A program made the position numbers and the translations under genes. This document shows, one piece after another, positions 1-8,124 of a stretch of DNA of 64,000 nt. The notes under the pieces are model-generated. The model was not told the origin of the DNA. It ran no database searches and saw nothing but the letters and a program-made list of their open reading frames with translations. Source of the DNA: CBDDBH01 sp965225625 (GTDB taxonomy: Bacteria; Pseudomonadota; Gammaproteobacteria; JADZEE01). The stretch lies in assembly GCA_965225625.1 (NCBI GenBank), contig CBDDBH010000028.1, forward strand, positions 124,001 through 188,000, written 5' to 3'. Positions within the stretch are counted from its first letter, which is position 1, and every line of letters starts with the position of its first letter.

Positions 1-925
1 CGCGGCTATTAATCGCTACCCCGATCCCGAAGCCCGCGCGCTGAAAACCGCATTACGCAAATATCTAAGCCTGGCGGACAGAACTCCCTTGATTCTGGGC
101 AATGGATCCGATGAGATTATCCAGATTATTTGCACGGCGATAGCGAGACCCGGGGCGACAATACTCGCTGCGGAACCGAGCTTTGTAATGTACCGTCAAT
201 GTGCGGAAATTCTCGGCATCAATTTTGTCGGCATCGCACTACGCGAAGCCGATTTTAGCCTGGATGTTGACGCTTTTCTTGAAGCAATCGTGGCGTACCA
301 ACCAGCAGTAAGCTTTCTTGCTTATCCGAACAATCCGACGGGCAATCTGTTCGAGCGCGACGCGATTCTGCGCATCGTGGAAGCTAGTGATGGTCTAGTG
401 GTTCTGGACGAGGCTTATTTCCCTTTCGCCTGTCAGACAAATCTCGACTTGTTGAAAAGTTACGACAACGTGCTTGTGATGCAGACTTTATCGAAGCTAG
501 GACTGGCTGGTTTACGCATCGGCCTGTTAGTTGGTGATGGGGTCTTATTACAGGAGTTCGACAAAGTCAGAATGCCTTACAATGTCGGCGTTCTGTCGCA
601 AATCAGCGCCGAATTCATACTCGAGTACGCCACCGTATTAGCGCAACAGACCGCGCAGTTGCGCCAAGATCGAGAGGAACTGCACACCCGGCTGACGCAA
701 CTCAAGGGAATATCGGCGTGGACCAGCCACGCTAATTTCATTCTGTTCAAGACCGCAGCGAACGCGAACGTCATACACCAACGCTTAAAAGCACACGGCG
801 TTCTGATAAAAAACCTGGATGGCTCACATCCCCTGTTGCGCGATTGCCTGAGAGTAACGGTAAGTACGCCGCAAGAGAACGACGCTTTTATTGCGGCGTT
901 GCGGCAAAGCCTCAGCGAAGTCTAG
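1..925 (+). CDS. hisC: Histidinol-phosphate aminotransferase, 3' part (5' end outside window)
   Basis: PLP-dependent aminotransferase of histidine biosynthesis, converting imidazole-acetol phosphate and glutamate to histidinol phosphate. The frame is open from base 2 (NRYPDP, a typical HisC stretch near the substrate site), so the true start lies upstream and the later TTG at 89 is not a start. Visible motifs are GNGSDEII, YPNNPTGN, VLDEAYFPF and the PLP-lysine segment TLSKLGLAGLRIG. The stop codon TAG (923-925) coincides with the first bases of the repeat element that follows. Its position before degS matches Pseudomonas-like gene order. The family assignment is secure. Confidence 0.95.
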   Translation, partial: AAINRYPDPEARALKTALRKYLSLADRTPLILGNGSDEIIQIICTAIARPGATILAAEPSFVMYRQCAEILGINFVGIALREADFSLDVDAFLEAIVAYQPAVSFLAYPNNPTGNLFERDAILRIVEASDGLVVLDEAYFPFACQTNLDLLKSYDNVLVMQTLSKLGLAGLRIGLLVGDGVLLQEFDKVRMPYNVGVLSQISAEFILEYATVLAQQTAQLRQDREELHTRLTQLKGISAWTSHANFILFKTAANANVIHQRLKAHGVLIKNLDGSHPLLRDCLRVTVSTPQENDAFIAALRQSLSEV

Positions 926-1394
926 CCCGCATAATTCATGAAGGGTGGAGCGGAGCGAGACGAAGGTCCAGGGGACCTTCGTCTCGCGGAACGCCCGAGC
1001 CAGGATGGCGGGGCCGGCGCCCAAGCGCAGCACGGAGTGCGCAGTGCAGGGATGGATGCTCGCGCAGGACGCGTGCGGCTGGGCGCCGCGAGGGCCAGGA
1101 TAGCTGCGCGATACGGTACAAACTGTCCTTTGCCGTCGTTGACATGGAACCTTTACAACGCCTGGGTATCACTCGCATCGCGTGGCGTGACCGCCAGGGA
1201 TGGCGGAAATACAGACCATGCACGACTGCAGGAGGTAGGGCGAAGCAGGAGCCAGAGCCGACGAGTCCAGGGATGGACGAGGTAGAACGACGCAGGAGGC
1301 CAAAGTCGACGAGTCCATGGATGGACGAGGTAGAACGACGCAGGAGGCCAAAGTCGACGAGCGTTTGTCTGCCCTTCGTGAAATATGCGGGCTA
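923..1394 (+). mobile_element. MITE-like structured repeat element, copy A (472 bp)
   Basis: This fills the hisC-degS gap. It is bounded by nearly matching inverted repeats of about 23 bp (923-945 and 1372-1394) that begin TAGCCCGCAT and end ATGCGGGCTA. A second copy in inverted orientation lies at 10945-11494. Inside are a perfect 14-bp stem with a 3-nt loop (956-969 with 973-986), a CCGCC/GGCGG hairpin and two tandem 48-bp units (1260-1307, 1308-1355). There is no transposase. If the outer TA is a target duplication, this resembles IS630/Tc1-type MITEs, which is inference. ORFs crossing it are artefacts of the 48-bp period. Confidence 0.75.
1260..1355 (+). repeat. Two tandem 48-bp units inside repeat copy A
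   Basis: Units 1260-1307 and 1308-1355 differ at a single base (GTCCAGGG against GTCCATGG). A degenerate partial unit precedes them (about 1229-1259) and the first six bases of a third unit follow. The same units recur in copy B at 10984-11079. The period is a multiple of three, so reading frames stay open on both strands. The repeats are adjacent and have no spacers, so they are not a CRISPR. Confidence 0.85.
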
Positions 1395-1440
1395 CACACT
1401 ATGCGAAAATCGTTATTACGTTTGCTTGTTTCGCTCAGCC

Positions 1441-2583
1441 TTACTCTCGCTGTCCCATACGCGGGCGCTCGGCGACGCTGACAGCGATTGTGATTACCTG
1501 CGATTTTCGTACGAGTGTGAGATCGATGCGGGTGCCGGGTTCGAAACTGGAGATCACGTCTACGGCCTCGCGAGAGTCGATGATACCCTCACCGTTTATG
1601 TGAGTGATTGCATCTCCGGCGCGAATTCCTGCGACGCTCGCCGGGCCCGTGTTTACCACACGTTCCACCACGACCCCGTTACCGTTGTGTAGACCTGGCT
1701 GCGTGATCATGTCGGGCCCAAGGTTTCGCACCTCCAAGCCAAGCCAACCGCGTACCACTGCGCCGGTGTCGATGATCTCACGCATAATATCGAGTGCGGC
1801 ATCCGCTGGTATGGCAAAACTAATGCCCTGTGAACCACCGTCTTGCGAGACGATTGCGCTGCTGATCCCAATCAGCTCTCCTCGTGTGTTAATTAGTGCC
1901 CCACCGGAATTTCCAGGATTTATGTCGGCGTCGGTTTGTATGAAGTTCTCGAATGTGTTCACGCCCACACGATTGCGTCCGGTAGCACTGATTATTCCTT
2001 GCGTAACAGTCTGGCCGACGCCGAATGGGTTTCCTATCGCCAAAACAATATCGCCGACACGTATCGCATTGGAGTCGCCGATCGGAATTGTCGGATAATT
2101 TCCCATAGCAATCCTCAACACTGCCAGGTCGGATTCGGGGTCGCTGCCGACCAATTCAGCGTGCAAAGAGCGGCCGTCTTTCAGCGCAACTTCAATCTGA
2201 TCAGCGCTGAATATAACGTGGTAGTTGGTGAGAATTAATCCATCGCTACTAACAATGATGCCCGAACCGAGGTTGGACTCGAGTCGTTTCGGGGGCAACG
2301 ACACAGCATCCCCGAAAAAGCGTTGGAAAAGCGGATCCGCCACAAGCGGGTGGTCGCGTTGAGTCACATATTTGGATGTGTAGATATTGACGACAGCCGG
2401 CGCAGCGGAATCCACGGCGTCGGCAAATGAAGCGGCAGGGTAGGCTACGGCTTGGGCTGATTCACTGTTGACGGGCGAGCGCCTAGCCGCGTTGAGCAGC
2501 AGCTCGGGGTTGGCAATTAACACGACGAAAGCGACCGCCAACCCGGCCACCACGGACTGCAATACCAAAACGGTAACTTTCAT
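1441..2583 (-). CDS. degS: DegS/AlgW-type periplasmic serine protease
   Basis: HtrA-family protease anchored in the inner membrane by an N-terminal segment (about residues 4-24). It has a trypsin-like domain with the triad His122 (TNYHVI), Asp152 (ESDLAVL) and Ser226 (GNSGGAL), then one PDZ domain (about 275-370). Its 380 residues and single PDZ fit DegS/AlgW rather than DegP/DegQ, which have two. Family knowledge: the PDZ senses misfolded outer-membrane proteins and the protease cuts anti-sigma RseA/MucA. It is divergent from petA and lies next to hisC as in Pseudomonas. No rseA or rpoE is in the window, so its target here is inferred. Confidence 0.9.
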   Translation of the reverse strand: MKVTVLVLQSVVAGLAVAFVVLIANPELLLNAARRSPVNSESAQAVAYPAASFADAVDSAAPAVVNIYTSKYVTQRDHPLVADPLFQRFFGDAVSLPPKRLESNLGSGIIVSSDGLILTNYHVIFSADQIEVALKDGRSLHAELVGSDPESDLAVLRIAMGNYPTIPIGDSNAIRVGDIVLAIGNPFGVGQTVTQGIISATGRNRVGVNTFENFIQTDADINPGNSGGALINTRGELIGISSAIVSQDGGSQGISFAIPADAALDIMREIIDTGAVVRGWLGLEVRNLGPDMITQPGLHNGNGVVVERVVNTGPASVAGIRAGDAITHINGEGIIDSREAVDVISSFEPGTRIDLTLVRKSQVITIAVSVAERPRMGQRE

Positions 2584-2720
2584 GCTCTGTGGGTCGGTTA
2601 AAGTGGTTCAAAAGGCCAGTTGCAGACATCCAGCTGCGATTTTTTGATGATATACTGCCTAGGTTCCCCAAAAACCTAGAAAAAGTATAGGGGTACGCTC
2701 GAAATATGAGGGGTCCGTGC
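2584..2720. promoter_or_regulatory. Divergent degS/petA intergenic region with a short inverted repeat
   Basis: This gap must hold the promoters of degS (leftward) and petABC (rightward). It contains a 7-bp inverted repeat, CTAGGTT/AACCTAG, at 2659-2665 and 2673-2679, with a TATACT hexamer just upstream at 2651-2656. No convincing -35 box is seen. The hairpin is followed by a run of A on the plus strand, so it is not an intrinsic terminator in that direction. It could be an operator. Confidence 0.3.
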
Positions 2721-3314
2721 ATGTCACCGGATGATACCGACAAAGATCGCCGCTTTTTCCTGACCGCCACAACCGCAGTGGTGGGCGGGGTAGGTGCTGC
2801 ATTTGCAGCTGTACCGTTTATTGCTTCTTTCCAACCCAGCGCACGTACCAAGGCCATCGGTGCGCCGGTAGAGGTGGAAATTGGCAAGATCGAGCCCGGT
2901 CAGCGCGTGATCGTCGAATGGCGCGGCAAGCCAGTCTGGCTGGTTGCGCGTAGCAAGGAGTCACTCGCCGCACTGGCGGAACGCGAGACTGAACTGGCGG
3001 ATCCCAACTCCGACAAACCGCAACAACCCGAATATGCCAAGAACAAGCACCGATCACTAAGACCTGAGTTACTGATTGTCATTGGTATTTGCACCCACCT
3101 TGGGTGCTCACCCAGCTACGCGCCGGTCGATTCTGCGTTTGATTTAGGCGCTGATTGGCCAGGAGGGTTTTTCTGTCCTTGCCACGGGTCGAAATTCGAT
3201 CTCGCCGGCCGCGTGTACGCAGGGGTGCCTGCGCCGACGAACCTCGAGGTGCCCCCACACTATTTCTTAAGTGAAGACCTTCTGCTGATTGGCGTGGATC
3301 AGGAGGGCGCGTGA
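2721..3314 (+). CDS. petA: Ubiquinol-cytochrome c reductase, Rieske iron-sulfur subunit
   Basis: Rieske subunit of the cytochrome bc1 complex; it passes electrons from ubiquinol to cytochrome c1 on the periplasmic side. It has a twin-arginine-type N terminus (DRRFFLTA) leading into the anchoring helix, and the [2Fe-2S] ligand boxes CTHLGCSP and CPCHGSKF near the C terminus. I prefer ATG 2721 over the upstream in-frame ATG 2706, because GAGGGG lies 9 bases before it and the 197-residue product fits the family. It starts the petABC operon; its stop overlaps the petB start. Confidence 0.95.
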   Translation: MSPDDTDKDRRFFLTATTAVVGGVGAAFAAVPFIASFQPSARTKAIGAPVEVEIGKIEPGQRVIVEWRGKPVWLVARSKESLAALAERETELADPNSDKPQQPEYAKNKHRSLRPELLIVIGICTHLGCSPSYAPVDSAFDLGADWPGGFFCPCHGSKFDLAGRVYAGVPAPTNLEVPPHYFLSEDLLLIGVDQEGA

Positions 3315-4546
3315 TGCCGGCTATACCTAAACTTATGCTGGACGCGCGCGACTGGGTAGATGCGCGTTTTCCTATGACGAAACTTTGGAACGAGCATCTC
3401 GCAGAGTATTACGCCCCGAAAAACTTTAACTTCTGGTACTACTTCGGGTCTCTGATGGTGCTGGTTCTGGCAATCCAGTTCATCTCCGGCATCTGGCTGA
3501 CCATGTACTATAAGCCGGATGCGGAATTGGCATTCGCCTCCGTCGAATACATTATGCGCGACGTCGAGTGGGGTTGGCTGATCCGCTATTTACATTCAAC
3601 CGGCGCCTCGGCATTTTTCGTCTGCGTTTACCTGCACATGTTTCGCGCGTTGCTATACGGTTCTTACCGACAGCCACGGGAACTGTTGTGGCTGACCGGC
3701 ATGGCCATTTATTTCACACTGATGGCGGAAGCCTTCCTCGGCTACCTGCTGCCCTGGGGCCAGATGTCCTACTGGGGCGCGCAAGTGATCATCTCGTTGT
3801 TTGGAGCCATTCCGGTATTTGGCGATGAACTGGCACTTTGGATACGCGGTGACTATGTTGTCTCCGATGTCACTTTGAACCGATTCTTCTCATTGCATGT
3901 GGTTGCCGTGCCCCTGGTGCTGGTGGGGTTGGCCGGGGCGCACATTCTGGCACTGCACGAAGTCGGATCGAATAATCCTGACGGCATCGAAATCAAGAAA
4001 AACAAGGACGCCAATGGAATTCCGTTAGACGGGATACCGTTCCATCCTTACTACACAATAGGTAAGGACTTGTACGGCTACGGGATATTCCTGATTTTGT
4101 TCTGCGTCGTCGTGTTTTTCCTTCCGGAAATGTACGGATATTTTATTGAACACAATAATTTCATTCCAGCCGATCCGTTGAAGACCCCCGAACATATCGC
4201 ACCGGTATGGTACTTCACGCCTTTCTACGCGATTTTACGGGCTGTTCCCGATAAGTTTCTCGGCGTAGTTGCAATGGGATTAGCAACGGGCTTGTTTGTG
4301 TTTCTGCCATGGCTGGATCGTAGTCCTGTGAAATCTATACGCTATAAGGGCACTTTCAGCCGTGTTGCCTTAACGTTGTTCGTGGTCAGCTTTTTTGTAT
4401 TAGGTTATCTGGGGACCCAGGCACCGAACCCCCTCTCAACGTTACTGTCCAGGATCTTCACATTTATATATTTCGGATTTTTTATTTTCATGCCTGTTTA
4501 CACGATACTGGACAAGACCAAGCCTGAACCAGACCGGCTGACGTGA
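3314..4546 (+). CDS. petB: Ubiquinol-cytochrome c reductase, cytochrome b subunit
   Basis: Integral membrane cytochrome b of complex bc1, with the quinone oxidation and reduction sites. The four heme-ligand histidines are visible at about 94 and 108 (RYLHSTG, YLHMFR) and 195 and 210 (FSLHVV, GAHILAL). PVWYFTPFYAIL is the Qo-site loop in its proteobacterial form. There are eight or more hydrophobic helices; about 410 residues is normal for a stand-alone petB. The start ATG 3314 shares a base with the petA stop and has a perfect AGGAGG at 3301-3306; GTG 3311 is less likely. The stop overlaps petC. Confidence 0.96.
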   Translation: MPAIPKLMLDARDWVDARFPMTKLWNEHLAEYYAPKNFNFWYYFGSLMVLVLAIQFISGIWLTMYYKPDAELAFASVEYIMRDVEWGWLIRYLHSTGASAFFVCVYLHMFRALLYGSYRQPRELLWLTGMAIYFTLMAEAFLGYLLPWGQMSYWGAQVIISLFGAIPVFGDELALWIRGDYVVSDVTLNRFFSLHVVAVPLVLVGLAGAHILALHEVGSNNPDGIEIKKNKDANGIPLDGIPFHPYYTIGKDLYGYGIFLILFCVVVFFLPEMYGYFIEHNNFIPADPLKTPEHIAPVWYFTPFYAILRAVPDKFLGVVAMGLATGLFVFLPWLDRSPVKSIRYKGTFSRVALTLFVVSFFVLGYLGTQAPNPLSTLLSRIFTFIYFGFFIFMPVYTILDKTKPEPDRLT

Positions 4547-5292
4547 TGAAGCGTTTAGCGGCAAGCTTAGTTTTTCTTGGTTGGACCATTAGCGCGTTTG
4601 CCGTGGGCGGCGGCACGCATTTAATTCCCATCGAGGTTGACTTAAGCGACCAGGCCGCGCTGCAACGTGGTGCGCGGACATTCGTCAATTATTGTCTGAG
4701 TTGTCACTCTGCCGCCTACATGCGCTATAGCCGCATGGCCGAGGATCTGGGAATATCCGAGGAACTCACGCAACAGAACTTGATGTTTGTGACAGAAAAC
4801 ATCGGCAACCCCATGAAAGTTGCGATGCCTAGTGAGGACGCTGTCGAGTGGTTTGACGGCGTTGCGCCGCCGGATTTGTCGGTTACCGCTAGATCGCGGG
4901 GCGCCGAGTGGCTTAATACGTTTTTGTTGACGTTTTATGTGGATCCGGAAAGACCAACCGGGGTAAACAATCTCGCGTTTCCGGATACCGCGATGCCACA
5001 CGTATTGTGGCAGTTGCAAGGATTACAACGCCTTATAGAGGCGGAACCAGCAGCAGATCCGGCTGCCGGGCATGGCGCGGCGGCGCCCGGTTTCGAACGC
5101 GTTAGCGAGGGCCGACTGACGGAAAAGCAATACCGTCGTACGGTTCGAGACTTGGTGAGCTTTCTGGTTTATGTCGGCGAGCCAGCCAAGCTGGTGCGTT
5201 ATCGAGTGGGCCGTTACGTCATTGCGTTTCTGATAGTGTTTACTGTGCTCTCCTACCTGGTGAAGCGGGAATATTGGAAGGACATACATTGA
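4546..5292 (+). CDS. petC: Ubiquinol-cytochrome c reductase, cytochrome c1 subunit
   Basis: Membrane-anchored c-type cytochrome that takes electrons from the Rieske protein. It has a signal segment (residues 1-20), one heme-binding CLSCH (Cys50, Cys53, His54), a C-terminal transmembrane helix (YVIAFLIVFTVLSYLV) and a short basic tail. The axial Met is probably the one in the PDTAMPHVLW segment. It is the last gene of petABC and overlaps petB by one base at ATG 4546. A weak hairpin (about 5292-5312) without a T tract follows. Confidence 0.95.
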   Translation: MKRLAASLVFLGWTISAFAVGGGTHLIPIEVDLSDQAALQRGARTFVNYCLSCHSAAYMRYSRMAEDLGISEELTQQNLMFVTENIGNPMKVAMPSEDAVEWFDGVAPPDLSVTARSRGAEWLNTFLLTFYVDPERPTGVNNLAFPDTAMPHVLWQLQGLQRLIEAEPAADPAAGHGAAAPGFERVSEGRLTEKQYRRTVRDLVSFLVYVGEPAKLVRYRVGRYVIAFLIVFTVLSYLVKREYWKDIH

Positions 5293-5409
5293 GCCTGTAA
5301 ATGTTTGCAGGCAACTACAGCCGTACGTGAAGTGCACCGCATGCGGCACAAAGGCGCAAGTGTTCTGGCGTCGTAGTAGAGCCGAATCCACGCACGAGAG
5401 GAATTGATA

Positions 5410-6039
5410 ATGAGCGTTTTAGCCAACAGACGTTCTGTTATGGCGCTTTATACCGATGCTGTGTCACCTATCAGCCACGGTGTTCGTATCGTATTAGCGG
5501 AAAAAGATATTAATGTTGAGATTAACTACGTCGATGAAGAGAACCGGCCGGAGGACCTCAACGATTTAAATCCGTACGACGAAGTTCTGACGCTAATTGA
5601 TCGAGAATTAGTGCTTTACGACGCGCAGATTATTATGGAGTATCTGGACGAGCGTTATCCGCATCCACCGCTCATGCCTGTGGACCCTGTGTCGAGGGCC
5701 AATAATAAACAGCTTCGGTATCGGGTAATGCGCGACTTATATGAACTGGTGGGCGATCTAACGGGCGACAACGATATTGCTGCCGCTAACGCGCGCAAAG
5801 TAATGCGGGATAATTTGACGGCGATTGCTCCGGCCTTTGCGCAAAAGCCTTTTTTCCTTGCCGATGATTATTCGTTGGTTGATGCCTGTTTAACGCCGCT
5901 GCTGTGGCGCCTGCCGCACTACGGAGTCAAGTTGGGCAATCAAGCGAAGGCTATCACCCAGTACTCGGAGCGAATTTTTGAGCGGGCGGCGTTCCGTGCG
6001 AGCCTATCTTCGGACGAACAGGAATTGCGTAACGACTAG
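5410..6039 (+). CDS. sspA: Stringent starvation protein A, glutathione S-transferase fold
   Basis: RNA polymerase-associated regulator of the stationary-phase and stringent response. It has a thioredoxin-like N domain (ALYTDAVSPISHGVRIVL) and an alpha-helical GST C domain, but the enzyme-type catalytic Cys/Ser is not at the usual site, as expected for SspA. ATG 5410 is chosen over the in-frame TTG 5404 because AGAGGA lies 7 bases before it. The gene forms a pair with sspB. Its stop TAG (6037-6039) forms the left end of a short palindromic repeat related to the large elements. Confidence 0.93.
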   Translation: MSVLANRRSVMALYTDAVSPISHGVRIVLAEKDINVEINYVDEENRPEDLNDLNPYDEVLTLIDRELVLYDAQIIMEYLDERYPHPPLMPVDPVSRANNKQLRYRVMRDLYELVGDLTGDNDIAAANARKVMRDNLTAIAPAFAQKPFFLADDYSLVDACLTPLLWRLPHYGVKLGNQAKAITQYSERIFERAAFRASLSSDEQELRND

Positions 6040-6060
6040 CCCGTATATGCTTGCGGGCGT
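6037..6060 (+). repeat. Short palindromic repeat between sspA and sspB
   Basis: It starts TAGCCCGTAT and ends TTGCGGGCG, forming a GCCCG/CGGGC stem. The left half resembles the terminal repeat of the 0.5-kb elements and includes the sspA stop codon; the right half is less like it. It may attenuate or terminate between sspA and sspB, although no T tract follows. Descent from the large element is inference. Confidence 0.45.
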
Positions 6061-6092
6061 TGTACGAAATTTTTGAAGCCCTGGTGGTTCCG

Positions 6093-6479
6093 ATGACCTC
6101 TACCCGGCCCTATCTGATGCGCGCGTTCTACGATTGGATCGCCGATAACAAAATGACCCCGTATATTCTTGTCGACGCCGATGCCCAAGATGTCGGAGTT
6201 CCTGACCAATATGTCGTCGACGGACAAATTGTGCTCAATGTCGGAGGGTCGGCTGTACGAGAGCTGCAAATAGGCAACACGATGGTGAGTTTCAGTGCGC
6301 GCTTCGGCGGTACGCCGTTCGAAGTGCGAGTTCCATTGCAGGCAGTGAAGGCAATCTACGCCAAGGAAAATGGTAAAGGTATGGTGTTTTCCGATGACGA
6401 CGATTTCACGCCAAGCCCAACCGATCCCACTGACCCGAGCGGCCGCGGTAACGCACCGCATCTAAAGCTCGTAAAATAG
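6093..6479 (+). CDS. sspB: ClpXP protease specificity-enhancing factor
   Basis: Adaptor that binds ssrA-tagged proteins and tethers them to ClpX. The N-terminal part TRPYLMRAFYDWIADN is characteristic. An acidic, Pro/Ser-rich linker follows, and the C-terminal HLKLVK is the ClpX-binding tail. The frame is open back to a TTG at 6051, but the family start aligns with ATG 6093, giving 128 residues. It sits 53 bp downstream of sspA and is convergent with dolP, with a mini palindrome in the 40-bp gap. Confidence 0.92.
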   Translation: MTSTRPYLMRAFYDWIADNKMTPYILVDADAQDVGVPDQYVVDGQIVLNVGGSAVRELQIGNTMVSFSARFGGTPFEVRVPLQAVKAIYAKENGKGMVFSDDDDFTPSPTDPTDPSGRGNAPHLKLVK

Positions 6480-6491
6480 GCGGACGTAGGA

Positions 6492-6522
6492 TAGCCCGCA
6501 CCTTCGTGCACTATGCAGGTTA
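6492..6522. repeat. Miniature (31-bp) derivative of the MITE-like repeat
   Basis: It begins TAGCCCGCA and ends TATGCAGGTTA, that is, both ends of the large element with about 10 bp between. It lies in the convergent sspB/dolP gap. Its right-hand TTA is the reverse complement of the dolP stop codon TAA. An outer GGCGG/CCGCC pair (6480-6484, 6524-6528) could lengthen the hairpin, so it may work as a two-way terminator, which is inference. Confidence 0.5.
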
Positions 6523-7137
6523 GCCGCCACGAACTTCGAATAGCTTAACAATTTTCTGTACGCCGCCAACTTTGCGCGCAACCCCGGTGATTGCATCGGT
6601 TTCTTCCTGCGTTAGCAAACCCATCAAGTAAACGACGCCGTTTTCGGTGACAACTTTGACCCGCGTACCGTCGAAATTTTTAATGCTGAGCAACTTGGTC
6701 TTCACTTTGGCAGTAATGAGACTGTCACTGCTGCGCGACATAAACGAACTGGGCGCCGCGATGCTGATTTCGTCAAACACGTGACGTACCTTCTCGATAT
6801 TTCGAACGATATTGATCACCTCGTTGCGCAGCTGCTCGGTTGGTGCTTCGCCGCTGACCAGAACGATATTGTTATAGCTAGTCGCATTAATGTGAACCTG
6901 GGACTTCAATTCTTTGTTTGAAAATAATGCCTTGGTCGTCTTGAGTTCGATGGATTGATCTTCGATGAAGGTCCCGGTGGTGCGACGATCGTGAGCTACA
7001 GATGCGGTCGCCGCAATCCCACCGACGGCAACGGCCGCACATCCTGCAAGTTGCACACTCAAAAGGCAGACGGCCGTCAGTGTCAGCGCGCGATGATAGG
7101 CACTATCGTGGAAGACGATGAATGGGGTTGGCTTCAT
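6520..7137 (-). CDS. dolP: Outer-membrane lipoprotein with two BON domains (DolP/YraP family)
   Basis: Lipoprotein of the outer-membrane maintenance pathway. ATG 7137 gives a short signal peptide ending in a lipobox LAGC, followed by two BON domains (about residues 50-120 and 125-200). The longer upstream frame lacks a sensible signal and runs into diaA. The start overlaps the diaA stop (ATGA), so translation is probably coupled. Gene order lpoA-yraN-diaA-dolP matches E. coli and Pseudomonas. Family knowledge: DolP binds anionic phospholipid at division sites and supports envelope integrity. The stop codon lies in a miniature repeat. Confidence 0.9.
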   Translation of the reverse strand: MKPTPFIVFHDSAYHRALTLTAVCLLSVQLAGCAAVAVGGIAATASVAHDRRTTGTFIEDQSIELKTTKALFSNKELKSQVHINATSYNNIVLVSGEAPTEQLRNEVINIVRNIEKVRHVFDEISIAAPSSFMSRSSDSLITAKVKTKLLSIKNFDGTRVKVVTENGVVYLMGLLTQEETDAITGVARKVGGVQKIVKLFEVRGG

Positions 7138-7736
7138 GAGTCGATGCTCCCGGATCCAAGTAGTTGCTGATCGATTAAATCGCACAAACAATGCGTCACC
7201 ATTAAATGTACTTCCTGAATTCGCGCTGTTGACCAATGTGGCACGCGGATCTCGATATCTTCGTCAGCGAGCATGCCTGTTGCTTCTCCACCTTCACGCC
7301 CACTAATCATTACGACCTTCACTTCACGTTTGTGGGCGGCGCCAATTGCATTAACAACGTTAGGTGAATCACCGCTGGTGGAAAAACATATCAACAGGTC
7401 GCCCGGTTGCCCCAGCGCAAGGATCTGCTTCGCATATACATCCGCAAAATCGTAGTCATTGGCAATTGAGGTCAAAGTCGATGAGTCGGTCGTCAACGCG
7501 ATTGCCGGAAGACCAGGTCGTTCTATCTCGAAACGATTGAGCATCTCTGACGAGAAATGCTGGGCCTGCGCGGCGGACCCGCCGTTGCCACAGGCCATAA
7601 TCTTGTGATCTGCCAACAGACACTGGGTCGCGGCCCGGGCGGCCACGGCAACCGGTGGTGCGAGCAGCTCGATACACTCGGTCTGGACTTTAATACTCTC
7701 GCGGAAAATATTTCGAATTCGTTCTGCGGCTTCCAT
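7134..7736 (-). CDS. diaA: SIS-domain protein DiaA (DnaA initiator-associating factor; GmhA-like)
   Basis: Phosphosugar-isomerase-fold protein. MACGNGGSAAQAQHFSSEMLNRFE, the SIS sugar-binding loop FSTSGDSPNVV and RIQEVHLMVTHCLCDLIDQ are typical of DiaA. In E. coli it tetramerises and delivers DnaA to oriC; the related GmhA makes heptose precursors. The context between yraN and dolP favours DiaA. ATG 7736 (MEAAERIRNIF) matches the family N terminus; upstream in-frame ATGs at 7763 and 7778 would overlap yraN and remain possible. No strong Shine-Dalgarno is seen. Confidence 0.87.
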   Translation of the reverse strand: MEAAERIRNIFRESIKVQTECIELLAPPVAVAARAATQCLLADHKIMACGNGGSAAQAQHFSSEMLNRFEIERPGLPAIALTTDSSTLTSIANDYDFADVYAKQILALGQPGDLLICFSTSGDSPNVVNAIGAAHKREVKVVMISGREGGEATGMLADEDIEIRVPHWSTARIQEVHLMVTHCLCDLIDQQLLGSGSIDS

Positions 7737-7746
7737 CGAACGGCGA

Positions 7747-8124
7747 TTATGCCTGAAATGCATCCATGATCCACTCAATCGAGGCGGTGCTCAACGGCCC
7801 ACAAAGCAGCACAACATCGAAGCGGCACGTACTATTACGATATTTCTGCGTGGCCATTAAGTAGTGTTCCGCGCATTTCATTATTTTCATGCGCTTTTTG
7901 GAATCGATGGTTTCTCCGGGAGATCCATATCGTGCCGAGGCGCGGTAGCGTACTTCTGCGAATACGAGTGTTTCGCCGTCCAACATCACCAGATCGATCT
8001 CGCCCAGGCGGCAGCCGTAGTTCCGCTCGATAGTTTTAAGGCCGTGTGCGTTCAGGTGTTGCTCGGCTTGGCGTTCCGCCAGTGCCCCGCGTGATGTCGA
8101 TGCTGCGGCGCTCACGGTGGTCAC
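7747..8124 (-). CDS. yraN: UPF0102 family protein YraN, endonuclease-like fold
   Basis: Small protein with a restriction-endonuclease-like (Holliday resolvase-like) core. The signature GEIDLVMLDGETLVFAEVRYR carries the conserved E, D, E and R residues. The C terminus SIEWIMDAF is typical. GTG 8124 overlaps the lpoA stop (GTGA) and gives 125 residues, the usual size. The longer ATG at 8178 would bury 18 residues inside lpoA. Biological role is unknown. It is translationally coupled between lpoA and diaA. Confidence 0.87.
   Translation of the reverse strand: MTTVSAAASTSRGALAERQAEQHLNAHGLKTIERNYGCRLGEIDLVMLDGETLVFAEVRYRASARYGSPGETIDSKKRMKIMKCAEHYLMATQKYRNSTCRFDVVLLCGPLSTASIEWIMDAFQA

Noticed and set aside
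1260..1355. Possible CRISPR or minisatellite
   Set aside because: The 48-bp units are adjacent without spacers and only two full units exist, so not a CRISPR.
844..1692. Long open frame with two 16-residue repeats (TSPWMDEVERRRRPKS type)
   Set aside because: It crosses the end of hisC, the repeat element and the antisense side of degS. The open frame comes from the 48-bp period of the element and is found on both strands; the product resembles nothing.
5292..5312. Hairpin after petC as a terminator
   Set aside because: GCCTG/CAGGC is short, with no T tract; too weak to call.
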